A stretch of DNA of 22,257 nt from a bacterium (lineage in GTDB: Bacteria > NPL-UPA2 > JAUVJM01). The notes under the pieces are model-generated. The model was not told the origin of the DNA. It did no database searches and was given only the letters and a program-made list of their open reading frames with translations. Positions 1 through 6,907 of the stretch are shown here, in pieces (the first letter of the stretch is position 1; each line of letters starts with the position of its first letter). The translations under genes were made by a program, and so were the position numbers. The stretch spans positions 1 to 22,257 of the forward strand of contig JAUWGW010000026.1 of the NCBI GenBank assembly GCA_030606215.1, in the 5' to 3' direction.

Positions 1-401
1 TTGGGTTCTATTTGTTGCTTCCAGAACATAAGCACCAGGAAAGCGGCAATAGAACCTGCAGGAAGAAGGACAAAAGCAAGTGGGATAAATTCAGGGAATT
101 TGGCTGAGGGAGGCGAGAGAATTAAAGGTGTGAGGCCTAAACCCCAGAAACTTACGAAGGGAAGCAGAGATTTTTTCTTTCTCTGGAGGTAAAGACAGGA
201 GAAAAACGTTGCTGTCAAGAGTAGAATAAATAGTATGATGGAGATAGGATTAAACGGTGATGGAACCTGCCACAGGAGGAGCGGACCAATAGAATGTTTC
301 AGGAATAAAACGCGAAATGGCAGACTGACCGTATAGAAATATGCCCATAGCGCTAAGGCAGTTGGTAGTGCCGCAATGAAAGAATATTTTCTATCGTTCA
401 T
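1..401 (-). CDS. GT-C-like polytopic membrane protein, duplicate copy (5' part only)
   Basis: An open frame starts at ATG 401-399 and runs leftward without a stop to the window edge (133 codons visible). Its translation is nearly the same as the N-terminus of the neighbouring gene: by eye about 95 of 120 residues match from the shared ALPT motif onward, including the segment LPFRV-FLKHSIGPLLLWQ. It is therefore a tandem duplicate. The visible part holds about four hydrophobic segments separated by a short basic stretch (LQRKKKS). The catalytic-type loop seen in the full copy would lie beyond the edge. The start lies 1 bp after the upstream gene's stop, with no convincing ribosome binding site, so translation is probably coupled. 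The function, presumably sugar transfer from a lipid donor, is inferred from the full-length paralogue. The gene is truncated by the window and shows no sign of being broken. Confidence 0.85.
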   Translation of the reverse strand, partial: MNDRKYSFIAALPTALALWAYFYTVSLPFRVLFLKHSIGPLLLWQVPSPFNPISIILFILLLTATFFSCLYLQRKKKSLLPFVSFWGLGLTPLILSPPSAKFPEFIPLAFVLLPAGSIAAFLVLMFWKQQIEP

Positions 402-402
402 A

Positions 403-2736
403 TTAATTAAGATATATCCATCCGGAAGGTTCCCCTTTTTCTTCAATCTTTGATATTAAGGATTCCAACCCGTCCGGGATTGGAGTTATAGTCATTTCAT
501 TGAAGATAATTTGTGATTTTTTTCTCTCATCATGGGGTTTAAGTTCTACCCTGATTCTATTAACGCTCCGTGACAGGTTTAACTCAATCTCATGGGAGAA
601 GTTTCCATTTGCATCTACAAGCACAGGAAAACTGCATAGCTCCTTACCTCCTAGAATCTCAAGTATGGTTACTATTCCTCTGGTGCGGGGTTTGCCTGTC
701 CCAATAAGGTGGAAACGATACATTCCTTTTGCGAGGTCAAGATAGGTTGGGAGTCTTTTCTTGATTTCTACAGACCAGGATAATTTCTCTTGAGTTTTAT
801 CCAGCCCATGAACAAGATACCTGTAGAGTCCTCTCTCCAGTGGAGGGTATCCGATACCGCACCTATTATGCTCTCCAGCACAATTTGTAATGGTGTTCCA
901 GTCAATAGGAGAAGGAGTATCAAAATGTGTCTTCATCCATCCGGCGCTGACAAATATCCAGAGAAGAGTAAATGCCATTCCTGTGAACATGAACCTTATT
1001 CTTCCCCTACCCTCTTTGAGCAGTAAAAGCACCCAGAACAGGGCGAGCAATACAAAACTCACAGTTACTGCCCCAACATGTGTCCATGGGAAATTGTGGA
1101 AGCTTCTGCCAAATCCAGGGAGGTGAAAACAGACAGTGCGAAACCGCTGCCCTGATAGTGCCAGGGAACCAATGGGAAGTCTGAGACCGCGAATCAGGAT
1201 AAAATAAGACATATAACTTAGTGAGAGCAAACTCAAGAATGTTACTAACCAGTAAAAGGCAGGAGTTTTTCTTCTGTTGAGAAAATAGCCCAGTGGCACA
1301 CAGGTTAGTGGGATAATTTCAACCAATCTTCTTCCGGGATGGCAACTACCCCCTGTCCAGTACCTTCCTGCTGTGCCAATGACAAAACCGGCTAAATACA
1401 GAGCTAACAGGACGAAGCCAGAGAGATTTCGCTTTTTGAAAGCATAAACAAAAATCAACATAAAGCAAAGGAGGTGTATAGGTGCGGCGAATACCATACC
1501 GCGGTAATGGTCAAACCAGGTAGCAAGCATGCCTGGCCAGAAGGTGAAGGCTGCTGACTGCTGTGCAAACAGAGCTTTTCCAAACCAGCGATAATGGAAC
1601 CAGAAGAATATCCCAATATTTACTGCCTGAAAGATAAGTGTGGCTAATGTTTTGGGATTTCGCGGTCTTCTCACCCAATAATAGAGTAGAAAAATTCCAA
1701 GAATTCCGTAGCATAGGATGAAAGAGTCATGCAGCCACAGGAGCCATGTTAGGAGGAGATTCAGGATTACTATCTGGTAGATGCGGTTTTCATGAAAATG
1801 TGATATTTTCCGCCAGGCATAAAGGATACATAATCCTCCCGGCACAAAGGGCCATGCACGGAATGAATAGAACCACAACGGAGAACTGAAACTCAGGACT
1901 ATCCATACCCAGAGACTTATGCTGGTATTCCCTGTTTCATCAAAGACTGCAAGATACATCTGTGAAGCCATGAATGCCCCGATAATACACATTATAATAA
2001 GCGTCTCTTTATAATCGTTAACTTCATTACGTAGTGGTGCAAGCACAAAAGATAATCCCACCGGGTGCCAGGAATAAGCGTGCCCCTTTACAGAAAATCC
2101 GGAAATGTGGAAACGGGGCGACTGCCTTTTTCTGTAGTGCCTGATGTTGTTAGCCAGATCGACATCATTATCCTCATGCATACTTTTGGCAATCGTGAAA
2201 TAATGTTCTTCATCTCCACCGGTGTATCCACCCCTCTCACATACATACAGCCCGCTTGACAAAAGGATAAAGAAAGTGATTACCCAGATTGTGTATGGGG
2301 CCGAGCGAGGGGCAAAAATCCCCTGGACTCCACGAATTTGTTTTCCCCAGAATGTAAATACCAGAAAAGCAGCAATGGAACCTGCAGGGAGAAGGACAAA
2401 AGCGAGTGGGATAAATTCAGGGAATTTGCCTGAGGATGTTGAGAGAATTAAAGGTGTGAGACCTAAAACCCAGAAACTTGCGAGGGGAAGCAGAGGTCTT
2501 TTCTTTTTCTGGAGGTAGAGGCAGGAGAAAAAAGTTGCTATTAAAAATGCAGTGAACAGCATGATGGAAGTGAGGCCAAAAGTGGATGGAATCTGCCACA
2601 GGAGGAGTGGACCAATAGAATGTTTCAGGAATACTACGCGAAATGGCAGACTGACAGTATAGAAGTATGCCCATAGCGCTAAGGTAGTTGGTAACGCTAC
2701 GCAAAACAGAATGAAACAACGTCTTCTTATAGCCAT
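403..2736 (-). CDS. Polytopic membrane protein, probable GT-C-type glycosyltransferase with C-terminal soluble domain
   Basis: About 777 residues with many hydrophobic segments. After roughly four N-terminal membrane segments and one more near residues 150-165, a loop carries GYTGGDEEHYFTIAKS (D175, E176 from the ATG). An acidic pair in an early loop, followed by a D-rich DVDLANN stretch, is typical of GT-C glycosyltransferases of the PMT/ArnT type, which use polyprenyl-phosphate sugars at the membrane. More membrane helices follow to about residue 650. The last ~130 residues are hydrophilic, beta-rich in appearance and probably outside the cytoplasm. Start: ATG 2736 aligns best with the start of the duplicate gene; an in-frame GTG at 2757, just after the preceding stop, is the alternative. 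It is third in a minus-strand operon behind two beta-barrels and followed 1 bp later by its duplicate. Donor and acceptor are unknown. The GT-C call is moderate; it could also be a polymerase- or ligase-like membrane protein. Confidence 0.72.
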   Translation of the reverse strand: MAIRRRCFILFCVALPTTLALWAYFYTVSLPFRVVFLKHSIGPLLLWQIPSTFGLTSIMLFTAFLIATFFSCLYLQKKKRPLLPLASFWVLGLTPLILSTSSGKFPEFIPLAFVLLPAGSIAAFLVFTFWGKQIRGVQGIFAPRSAPYTIWVITFFILLSSGLYVCERGGYTGGDEEHYFTIAKSMHEDNDVDLANNIRHYRKRQSPRFHISGFSVKGHAYSWHPVGLSFVLAPLRNEVNDYKETLIIMCIIGAFMASQMYLAVFDETGNTSISLWVWIVLSFSSPLWFYSFRAWPFVPGGLCILYAWRKISHFHENRIYQIVILNLLLTWLLWLHDSFILCYGILGIFLLYYWVRRPRNPKTLATLIFQAVNIGIFFWFHYRWFGKALFAQQSAAFTFWPGMLATWFDHYRGMVFAAPIHLLCFMLIFVYAFKKRNLSGFVLLALYLAGFVIGTAGRYWTGGSCHPGRRLVEIIPLTCVPLGYFLNRRKTPAFYWLVTFLSLLSLSYMSYFILIRGLRLPIGSLALSGQRFRTVCFHLPGFGRSFHNFPWTHVGAVTVSFVLLALFWVLLLLKEGRGRIRFMFTGMAFTLLWIFVSAGWMKTHFDTPSPIDWNTITNCAGEHNRCGIGYPPLERGLYRYLVHGLDKTQEKLSWSVEIKKRLPTYLDLAKGMYRFHLIGTGKPRTRGIVTILEILGGKELCSFPVLVDANGNFSHEIELNLSRSVNRIRVELKPHDERKKSQIIFNEMTITPIPDGLESLISKIEEKGEPSGWIYLN

Positions 2737-2760
2737 AAAAATTAGAGCATAGAACACTTA

Positions 2761-3477
2761 TTAGAAATGATATCCAAAGCCCATTGTATAAGCGGTTTCA
2801 TCAATAAACCTAACCTCAAAAAAGCCTGAAAACTTTTGATTAAAATCCATGCTTATTCCGGTGAATAAGCCGAGGTTTTCCTCTGACTTGAATGTTTCTT
2901 CTTCAGTGTTTCCGGAGGGCCAGGTGCGTTTCTGATTACATCTCACATGGGAGTATTTAGGGCCTCCGTAAAGGGTGAACGGCTCTAACTTTCTGGCTAT
3001 TTTAAGAGAGAACTGCCACTCGGTCCAGTCTATTGTTACCTCATGCGGGGTCTGGTGTTCTGTCATTGCGGCGGCGCCGGTTAACTTTCCATTCCCTGGT
3101 TCAAAAGTAAAATACTGGCAGGTTACATCTACTTTGAATTGTGAATTAGTAATTTCATAGCTTATCCCGGCACCATATGCAAACCGCTCGCTAAAAAAGT
3201 GGGTTTCACCTTCAAGACGATGAAGTTCCAGATTAGCTGCACCAGCTTTTCCGAAAAGAGTTATCTTATCTCCTATTGTGTAGCCTGCTGCAATCAGGTA
3301 ATGTTCCGAGCGAATTCTTGCAGTCTCAATACCTTTTACATCTCTATTCCTTAGCCAGGTGAATTCGTCTCTTAGAATAAACTTGCTGTTATCTCTGTCA
3401 TTACCCACGGTTACCGCATTTACAGCCACGTTGCTAAATAGTACGCAAAACAGAACTGTTATCAATGCTCTTTTCAC
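2761..3477 (-). CDS. Outer-membrane beta-barrel protein (paralogue B)
   Basis: Predicted 238-residue secreted protein. From GTG 3477 the product begins with KRALITVLFCVLFSNVAVNA, a signal peptide, followed by about 215 residues of alternating polar/apolar strands ending in the aromatic C-terminus GFGYHF, a typical barrel-assembly signal. The frame stays open upstream to 3564, but that start would overlap the preceding gene by more than 80 bp and bury the signal peptide. GTG 3477 lies 4 bp after that gene's stop and is preferred; there is no clear ribosome binding site. The C-terminus (RFIDETAYTMGFGYHF) aligns with that of the neighbouring barrel (RFVDEDAYTLGIHFTF), as does NLGLFTGISMDF with NLGVAVGVEIKF, so the two are diverged tandem paralogues. 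Length suggests a small barrel of roughly 8-12 strands. Its role is unknown: a structural protein or small channel are both possible. Confidence 0.8.
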   Translation of the reverse strand: MKRALITVLFCVLFSNVAVNAVTVGNDRDNSKFILRDEFTWLRNRDVKGIETARIRSEHYLIAAGYTIGDKITLFGKAGAANLELHRLEGETHFFSERFAYGAGISYEITNSQFKVDVTCQYFTFEPGNGKLTGAAAMTEHQTPHEVTIDWTEWQFSLKIARKLEPFTLYGGPKYSHVRCNQKRTWPSGNTEEETFKSEENLGLFTGISMDFNQKFSGFFEVRFIDETAYTMGFGYHF

Positions 3478-3481
3478 GTCG

Positions 3482-4222
3482 TTAAAATGTGAAATGTATT
3501 CCCAGAGTGTAGGCGTCTTCATCAACAAAACGTTTCTCCAGACATAAAGAGACTTTTTTAGCAAACTTTATTTCTACTCCGACAGCTACTCCTAAATTAT
3601 CCCTCTCCTTAAAACCGCCTATTCTTACTACCGGGGGACCTGCATGAGTGTATGGAATGGTAGATTCCGAATATCTAACGGCGCTATAGAAAAGACATCT
3701 ACTAAACTTCTTTGCCACATCCACAGATACATGCCACTCTTCCGATTTAGATGAGAACGGGTCTTTTCTACTATACCGGATGGCATTATCATTGTAAGAA
3801 TGTTGATACTGAAAACCTGCCCCGGTTGCAAGATTTCTTTGCAAGTTCTCGAAGAGCTTAACTCTAATTCCCAATCCCCATGTGTCCCCACTATCAAATC
3901 TCAGGCCAGGGTCACCGATGTTGTTTTCAGGCTCAAGGTCTAAGGTGGCTCTTCCAAACATGAAGTCCAATACTATATTTTCCTCCACTCCATATGAAAT
4001 TTTTCCAAGATTACGCTCGGATGAATCTATTATCCATAATGCTCCCCCATCATATTCAACAATACGCCGGTTGTCTACCTCTGTATATTCATAACCAGCA
4101 GTTAAATTTCCTTTTTCCGGAAAGTTTGCTATGTTGCCAGATACACTTGCAGAAGCATGCAGAGAGGGGAAAAAGAGTAGAATAAAGATGCAAATACATT
4201 TTCTGCTAACAGTTGTGTGCAT
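3482..4222 (-). CDS. Outer-membrane beta-barrel protein (paralogue A)
   Basis: 246 residues and first gene of the minus-strand operon. The N-terminus MHTTVSRKCICIFILLFFPSLHASA is a signal peptide with a likely signal peptidase I site after ASA. The mature part has alternating hydrophobic strands with glycine/aromatic turns (NLTAGYEYTEVD, AVGVEIKFAKKVSLCLEKRF) and ends in GIHFTF, the terminal-phenylalanine signal of outer-membrane barrels. ATG 4222 is preceded by GGAGAAG four bases upstream, so the start is well supported. It shares its C-terminal pattern with the next gene, showing an old tandem duplication. A strong promoter lies just upstream on this strand. The family is not one I can name. 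The function is unknown, though placement with envelope glycosyltransferase genes suggests an envelope role. Confidence 0.82.
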   Translation of the reverse strand: MHTTVSRKCICIFILLFFPSLHASASVSGNIANFPEKGNLTAGYEYTEVDNRRIVEYDGGALWIIDSSERNLGKISYGVEENIVLDFMFGRATLDLEPENNIGDPGLRFDSGDTWGLGIRVKLFENLQRNLATGAGFQYQHSYNDNAIRYSRKDPFSSKSEEWHVSVDVAKKFSRCLFYSAVRYSESTIPYTHAGPPVVRIGGFKERDNLGVAVGVEIKFAKKVSLCLEKRFVDEDAYTLGIHFTF

Positions 4223-4247
4223 TCAACTTCTCCAGTTTTTCTCAAGA

Positions 4248-4276
4248 ATTATATCTTTGTTCAGCCCTCAGGTCAA
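4248..4276 (-). promoter_or_regulatory. Sigma-70 promoter for the barrel/GT-C operon
   Basis: Read on the minus strand, TTGACC (plus 4276-4271) is followed after exactly 17 bp by TATAAT (4253-4248), a near-perfect sigma-70 match. A start site near 4241 would leave a leader of about 19 nt containing the GGAGAAG ribosome binding site of the first barrel gene. It is back to back with the plus-strand promoter; the two -35 boxes are 19 bp apart. Confidence 0.75.
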
Positions 4277-4295
4277 TTTTTTTATCACAAAACTT

Positions 4296-4325
4296 TTGAC
4301 ATAAACTAAGGTTAGGGAGTATAAT
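4296..4325 (+). promoter_or_regulatory. Consensus sigma-70 promoter for the methyltransferase/radical SAM genes
   Basis: TTGACA at 4296-4301 and TATAAT at 4320-4325, both perfect hexamers, are separated by 18 bp. The -10 box ends only 8 bp before the ATG at 4334, so the transcript would start at or within about 2-3 nt of the start codon, leaving no room for a ribosome binding site. The gene is probably expressed from a leaderless mRNA. Confidence 0.75.
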
Positions 4326-4333
4326 TTTGCACG

Positions 4334-5113
4334 ATGAAACAAAACTGGCAGGTTGAACTTTCTTCAAAATCGATTAAGAAGACCCAGAAATACGGGATAT
4401 TGAGCCAATTCATGCTGCGCTGTGACGGCAAATTATGCATGGAAATAGGTGCGGAAACAGGTGTGGTAACAAATTATCTTCGTCAGGAAAAGGGTGGGAG
4501 ATGGATTGCCGGAGTGCTTGCTGAGAAGTGGTATGACATCTCGCTTGAATTTTTGAAAAGAGATGTGCATCAAATTAATCCGACAGGGATTGATTTCCCG
4601 GATTCAACCTTTGACATTGTGCTTGCTTCAAGACCGGAACATATCTACGATGATACCATGTTTTTTCAGGAGATAAATAGAATCTTAAAACCTTCAGGGA
4701 GAATATTTATTCTGACTCCACACAATGAGCCGGAATTGTTCCTTAATAGACTTAAGGAGAAGATTGGGCTGACGCTGGAGCAGTATGACCATTATAGACC
4801 CGGATATGGAACTTGCGAGATGCAGGATAAATTGAGGAAAGCCGGGTTTGTGATGGAAAAAAGCGGAAGTTACTGCAGATTTTTCACTGAATTGATAGAA
4901 CTTCTCTTAAATGCCTCATATTCTTTCATTAGCAAAAGAAAAAAGAAATACGGTTCCTACCGGCCTGCGACCAGAGAGGAAATCAGCAAGAATAAGCTTG
5001 GTTATATGGTTTATAGTATGATATTCCCGCTTCTACGAGTTATCTCACTCCTTGATTACTTATTACCATTCACAGCTGGATATGTTCTTTATATGCAGGC
5101 TAAGAAAGAATGA
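4334..5113 (+). CDS. Class I SAM-dependent methyltransferase
   Basis: 259 residues with a Rossmann methyltransferase core. Motif I is CMEIGAETGVV (E37, G39, G43), which binds S-adenosylmethionine. It is followed by an acidic post-I region, a motif IV-like stretch (STFDIVLASRPEHIYDD) and the common LKPSGRIFILTPH strand near residues 117-129, as in Methyltransf_11-type enzymes. The C-terminal ~35 residues are hydrophobic (MIFPLLRVISLLDYLLPFTAGYVLYM), suggesting membrane association and a lipid-linked or membrane glycan substrate. ATG 4334 gives the expected helix before motif I; no ribosome binding site precedes it and the promoter -10 box lies 8 bp upstream, so it appears leaderless. It overlaps the next gene by 4 bp (ATGA), implying a coupled pair. 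The methyl acceptor cannot be told from the sequence. Confidence 0.85.
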   Translation: MKQNWQVELSSKSIKKTQKYGILSQFMLRCDGKLCMEIGAETGVVTNYLRQEKGGRWIAGVLAEKWYDISLEFLKRDVHQINPTGIDFPDSTFDIVLASRPEHIYDDTMFFQEINRILKPSGRIFILTPHNEPELFLNRLKEKIGLTLEQYDHYRPGYGTCEMQDKLRKAGFVMEKSGSYCRFFTELIELLLNASYSFISKRKKKYGSYRPATREEISKNKLGYMVYSMIFPLLRVISLLDYLLPFTAGYVLYMQAKKE

Positions 5114-6507
5114 GAGTCCTCTTCATTTATACTGATATCAACATTAAAGGCGGAGCAAGAAGTTTTAACTATGGTATTGCCATACTTTCTGCCATTCTGA
5201 AAAAACACGGACACGAAACAAATTTGTATTATATGTATCCACGCTATGAGACAAAGCATCTACCCCGAAAAGTTTTAGAGTTTGACCCACAGGTAGTTGC
5301 TTTTTATTCTACCACATCACAGTTCAGGTATGTGGAAAGGCTTCTAAAAGATATCCCTTTGAGAAAAGATGTCTTCACGATTTGTGGAGGACCTCACGTA
5401 ACGGTAGAGCCGGAAACATCTCTCCATGAAATTCCCCGTCTGGATGCTGTATGCCGCGGCGAAGGAGAATATCCCTTGCTGGAATTAGTAGAGACTCTTG
5501 AGAAAAACCGTGACATTACTAAAATAAAAAATATTTATGTAAAGAGAGATGGGGAAATTTGCAGGAATCCTTCAAGACCGTTTATAGAGAACCTCGATGA
5601 TTTACCTTTCCCTGACAGGGAACTCTTCCAGTATCAAAAAATCATTGATTCTGATTTTGGCACTGCCCTTTTTATGTTTGCTCGTGGTTGCCCGTTTAAC
5701 TGCTCTTACTGCAGTAATTACGCTTTAAGTAAAGTTCAGAGTGGTAAATATGTGCGGTTCCGAAGTGTGGAAAGCTGCATTACTGAAATAAAAGAGGTTC
5801 TGAACAACTATACGGCAAAAGCTATTTATGTTAACGATGACTTGTTTACGTTTAAAAAAGATTTTGTTTTTGAGTTCTGTGAGCGGTATAAGGAAGAGAT
5901 AGACCTGCCTTTTGACATCAATACAAGAGTTGGGTTCATTGATGAAGAAATTTGTGCCTGGCTGAAAGATGCAGGTTGCAGGAGGGTGAATATAGGAATT
6001 GAATCAGGCAGTCCCTATATTCGCAGCAAGGTACTCACCAGGAAAATGTCAAATGAAGAAATAATTAAAGCATTCCGAATTGTCCATGAAGCGGGATTGA
6101 AAACGAAGTCTTTTAACATGATTGGTTTTCCCGAAGAGACTCCCGAGCATTTTCAGGAGACAATAGAGTTGAATGCAAAGATCCATCCTGATAGTGTCAT
6201 ATTAAATGTGTTCGACCCCTATCCTGGAACAAAGTTAGGCGAGGTGTGCAAGAAGGAGAATTTAATTGATGTTGAAAGGGCAGGGAAAGACTTTATCCCA
6301 AAAACCGACACCGTGCTGAACCTACCAGATTTTCAAAGAGAAAAAATCCATCGCTTCTACAAAATATTTGCTTATGAAGTTTACAGGAAACAGTCTCTTA
6401 AAAAAGCAATATTTTACAGGGTTTATTATTCAGAAATTGGGGAGCTACTAATTCGCCTACTCTCTCCGTTCAAAAGTATCCTGCGCCGCATTACCATGGG
6501 AATATGA
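5110..6507 (+). CDS. B12-binding-domain radical SAM protein (first of two)
   Basis: 465 residues. The N-terminal ~140 residues match the cobalamin-binding Rossmann-like domain of this family (RVLFIYTDINIKGGARSFNYGIAILSA, later CGGPHVTVEPE), but no DxHxxG cobalt-ligand motif is present, as is common in these enzymes. The radical SAM domain follows with the CxxxCxxC cluster motif at C194, C198 and C201 (GCPFNCSYC), then the typical RRVNIGIESGS strand and MIGFPEETPEHF. The enzyme should bind a [4Fe-4S] cluster and SAM in the cytoplasm and perform a radical reaction, often methylation or rearrangement at an unreactive carbon. It is translationally coupled to the methyltransferase by a 4-bp overlap, suggesting the same substrate. 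The C-terminal ~100 residues are basic and of unclear role. Family assignment is firm; substrate is unknown. Confidence 0.88.
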   Translation: MRVLFIYTDINIKGGARSFNYGIAILSAILKKHGHETNLYYMYPRYETKHLPRKVLEFDPQVVAFYSTTSQFRYVERLLKDIPLRKDVFTICGGPHVTVEPETSLHEIPRLDAVCRGEGEYPLLELVETLEKNRDITKIKNIYVKRDGEICRNPSRPFIENLDDLPFPDRELFQYQKIIDSDFGTALFMFARGCPFNCSYCSNYALSKVQSGKYVRFRSVESCITEIKEVLNNYTAKAIYVNDDLFTFKKDFVFEFCERYKEEIDLPFDINTRVGFIDEEICAWLKDAGCRRVNIGIESGSPYIRSKVLTRKMSNEEIIKAFRIVHEAGLKTKSFNMIGFPEETPEHFQETIELNAKIHPDSVILNVFDPYPGTKLGEVCKKENLIDVERAGKDFIPKTDTVLNLPDFQREKIHRFYKIFAYEVYRKQSLKKAIFYRVYYSEIGELLIRLLSPFKSILRRITMGI

Positions 6508-6551
6508 TAAAAATAAAAACTTGGCAGCAGAAATGTTGTAGAGGTTGAAGC

Positions 6552-6622
6552 TTGTCATTCTGAGTTGGGAATGTCGTTCTGAACGGAGCTTCTTGTCATT
6601 CTGAGCGTAGCGAAGAATCTCC
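6552..6622 (+). repeat. Palindromic-repeat left arms (three head-to-tail, partly degenerate)
   Basis: Three copies of the same arm occur in series: TTGTCATTCTGAG at 6552-6564, a variant TGTCGTTCTGAACGGAGC at 6572-6589, and the fullest copy at 6593-6622, running from TTGTCATTCTGAG to AAGAATCTCC. The same sequence forms the left half of the complete palindrome at 12035-12097, and its reverse complement is at 10934-10968. It ends directly at the ATG of the GIY-YIG gene. This is a dispersed intergenic palindromic (REP-like) family. The 44 bases between the radical SAM stop and this block hold nothing recognisable. Confidence 0.85.
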
Positions 6623-6907
6623 ATGAATGAATACTATGTTTACATCATGACCAATAAATCCAAAACCCTCTACACGGGTATTACTAATGACCTGGAGAGA
6701 CGTGTTTTTGAACACAAAAACCATTTGGTTGAAGGATTTACAAAGAAGTATAGGATTACAAAACTTATTTATTATGAAGCGACTAACGATGTACAGGAAG
6801 CAATCGCTCGGGAGAAGCAGATCAAGGGGTGGTTACGGAAAAAGAAGATTGCGCTCATCAAGTCAATGAATCCTGAATGGAGAGATTTAAGTAGTGAAAC
6901 CTCTTAG
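6623..6907 (+). CDS. GIY-YIG superfamily endonuclease, stand-alone single domain
   Basis: 94 residues, nearly all a GIY-YIG nuclease domain of the small UPF0213/YhbQ-like group. The first motif is YVYIM (residues 5-9), the second LYTGIT (16-21). R27 and H31 lie on the following helix (DLERRVFEHK), and E64 in AIAREKQIKGW is the expected metal-binding glutamate. The end NPEWRDLS is typical of this subfamily. All catalytic positions are present, so it should be an active DNA nuclease or nickase, although the family's physiological role is poorly known. Its ATG directly abuts a palindromic-repeat arm, with no good ribosome binding site. The stop lies inside the next gene (14-bp overlap), so it is linked to the restriction enzyme. 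Possible roles are a repeat-associated mobility or homing-type nuclease, or a repair enzyme; the choice is inference. Confidence 0.88.
   Translation: MNEYYVYIMTNKSKTLYTGITNDLERRVFEHKNHLVEGFTKKYRITKLIYYEATNDVQEAIAREKQIKGWLRKKKIALIKSMNPEWRDLSSETS

Noticed and set aside
1-192. Plus-strand ORF resembling another ORF at 2222-2518.
   Set aside because: Both are antisense readings of the duplicated membrane gene. The similarity reflects the duplication on the minus strand.
3478-3564. Upstream extension of barrel B to 3564.
   Set aside because: It would overlap barrel A by more than 80 bp and put about 29 residues before an otherwise normal signal peptide.
6552-6622. Short CRISPR-like array.
   Set aside because: The copies are unequal, irregularly spaced and match halves of an intergenic palindrome; there are no uniform spacers and no cas genes.
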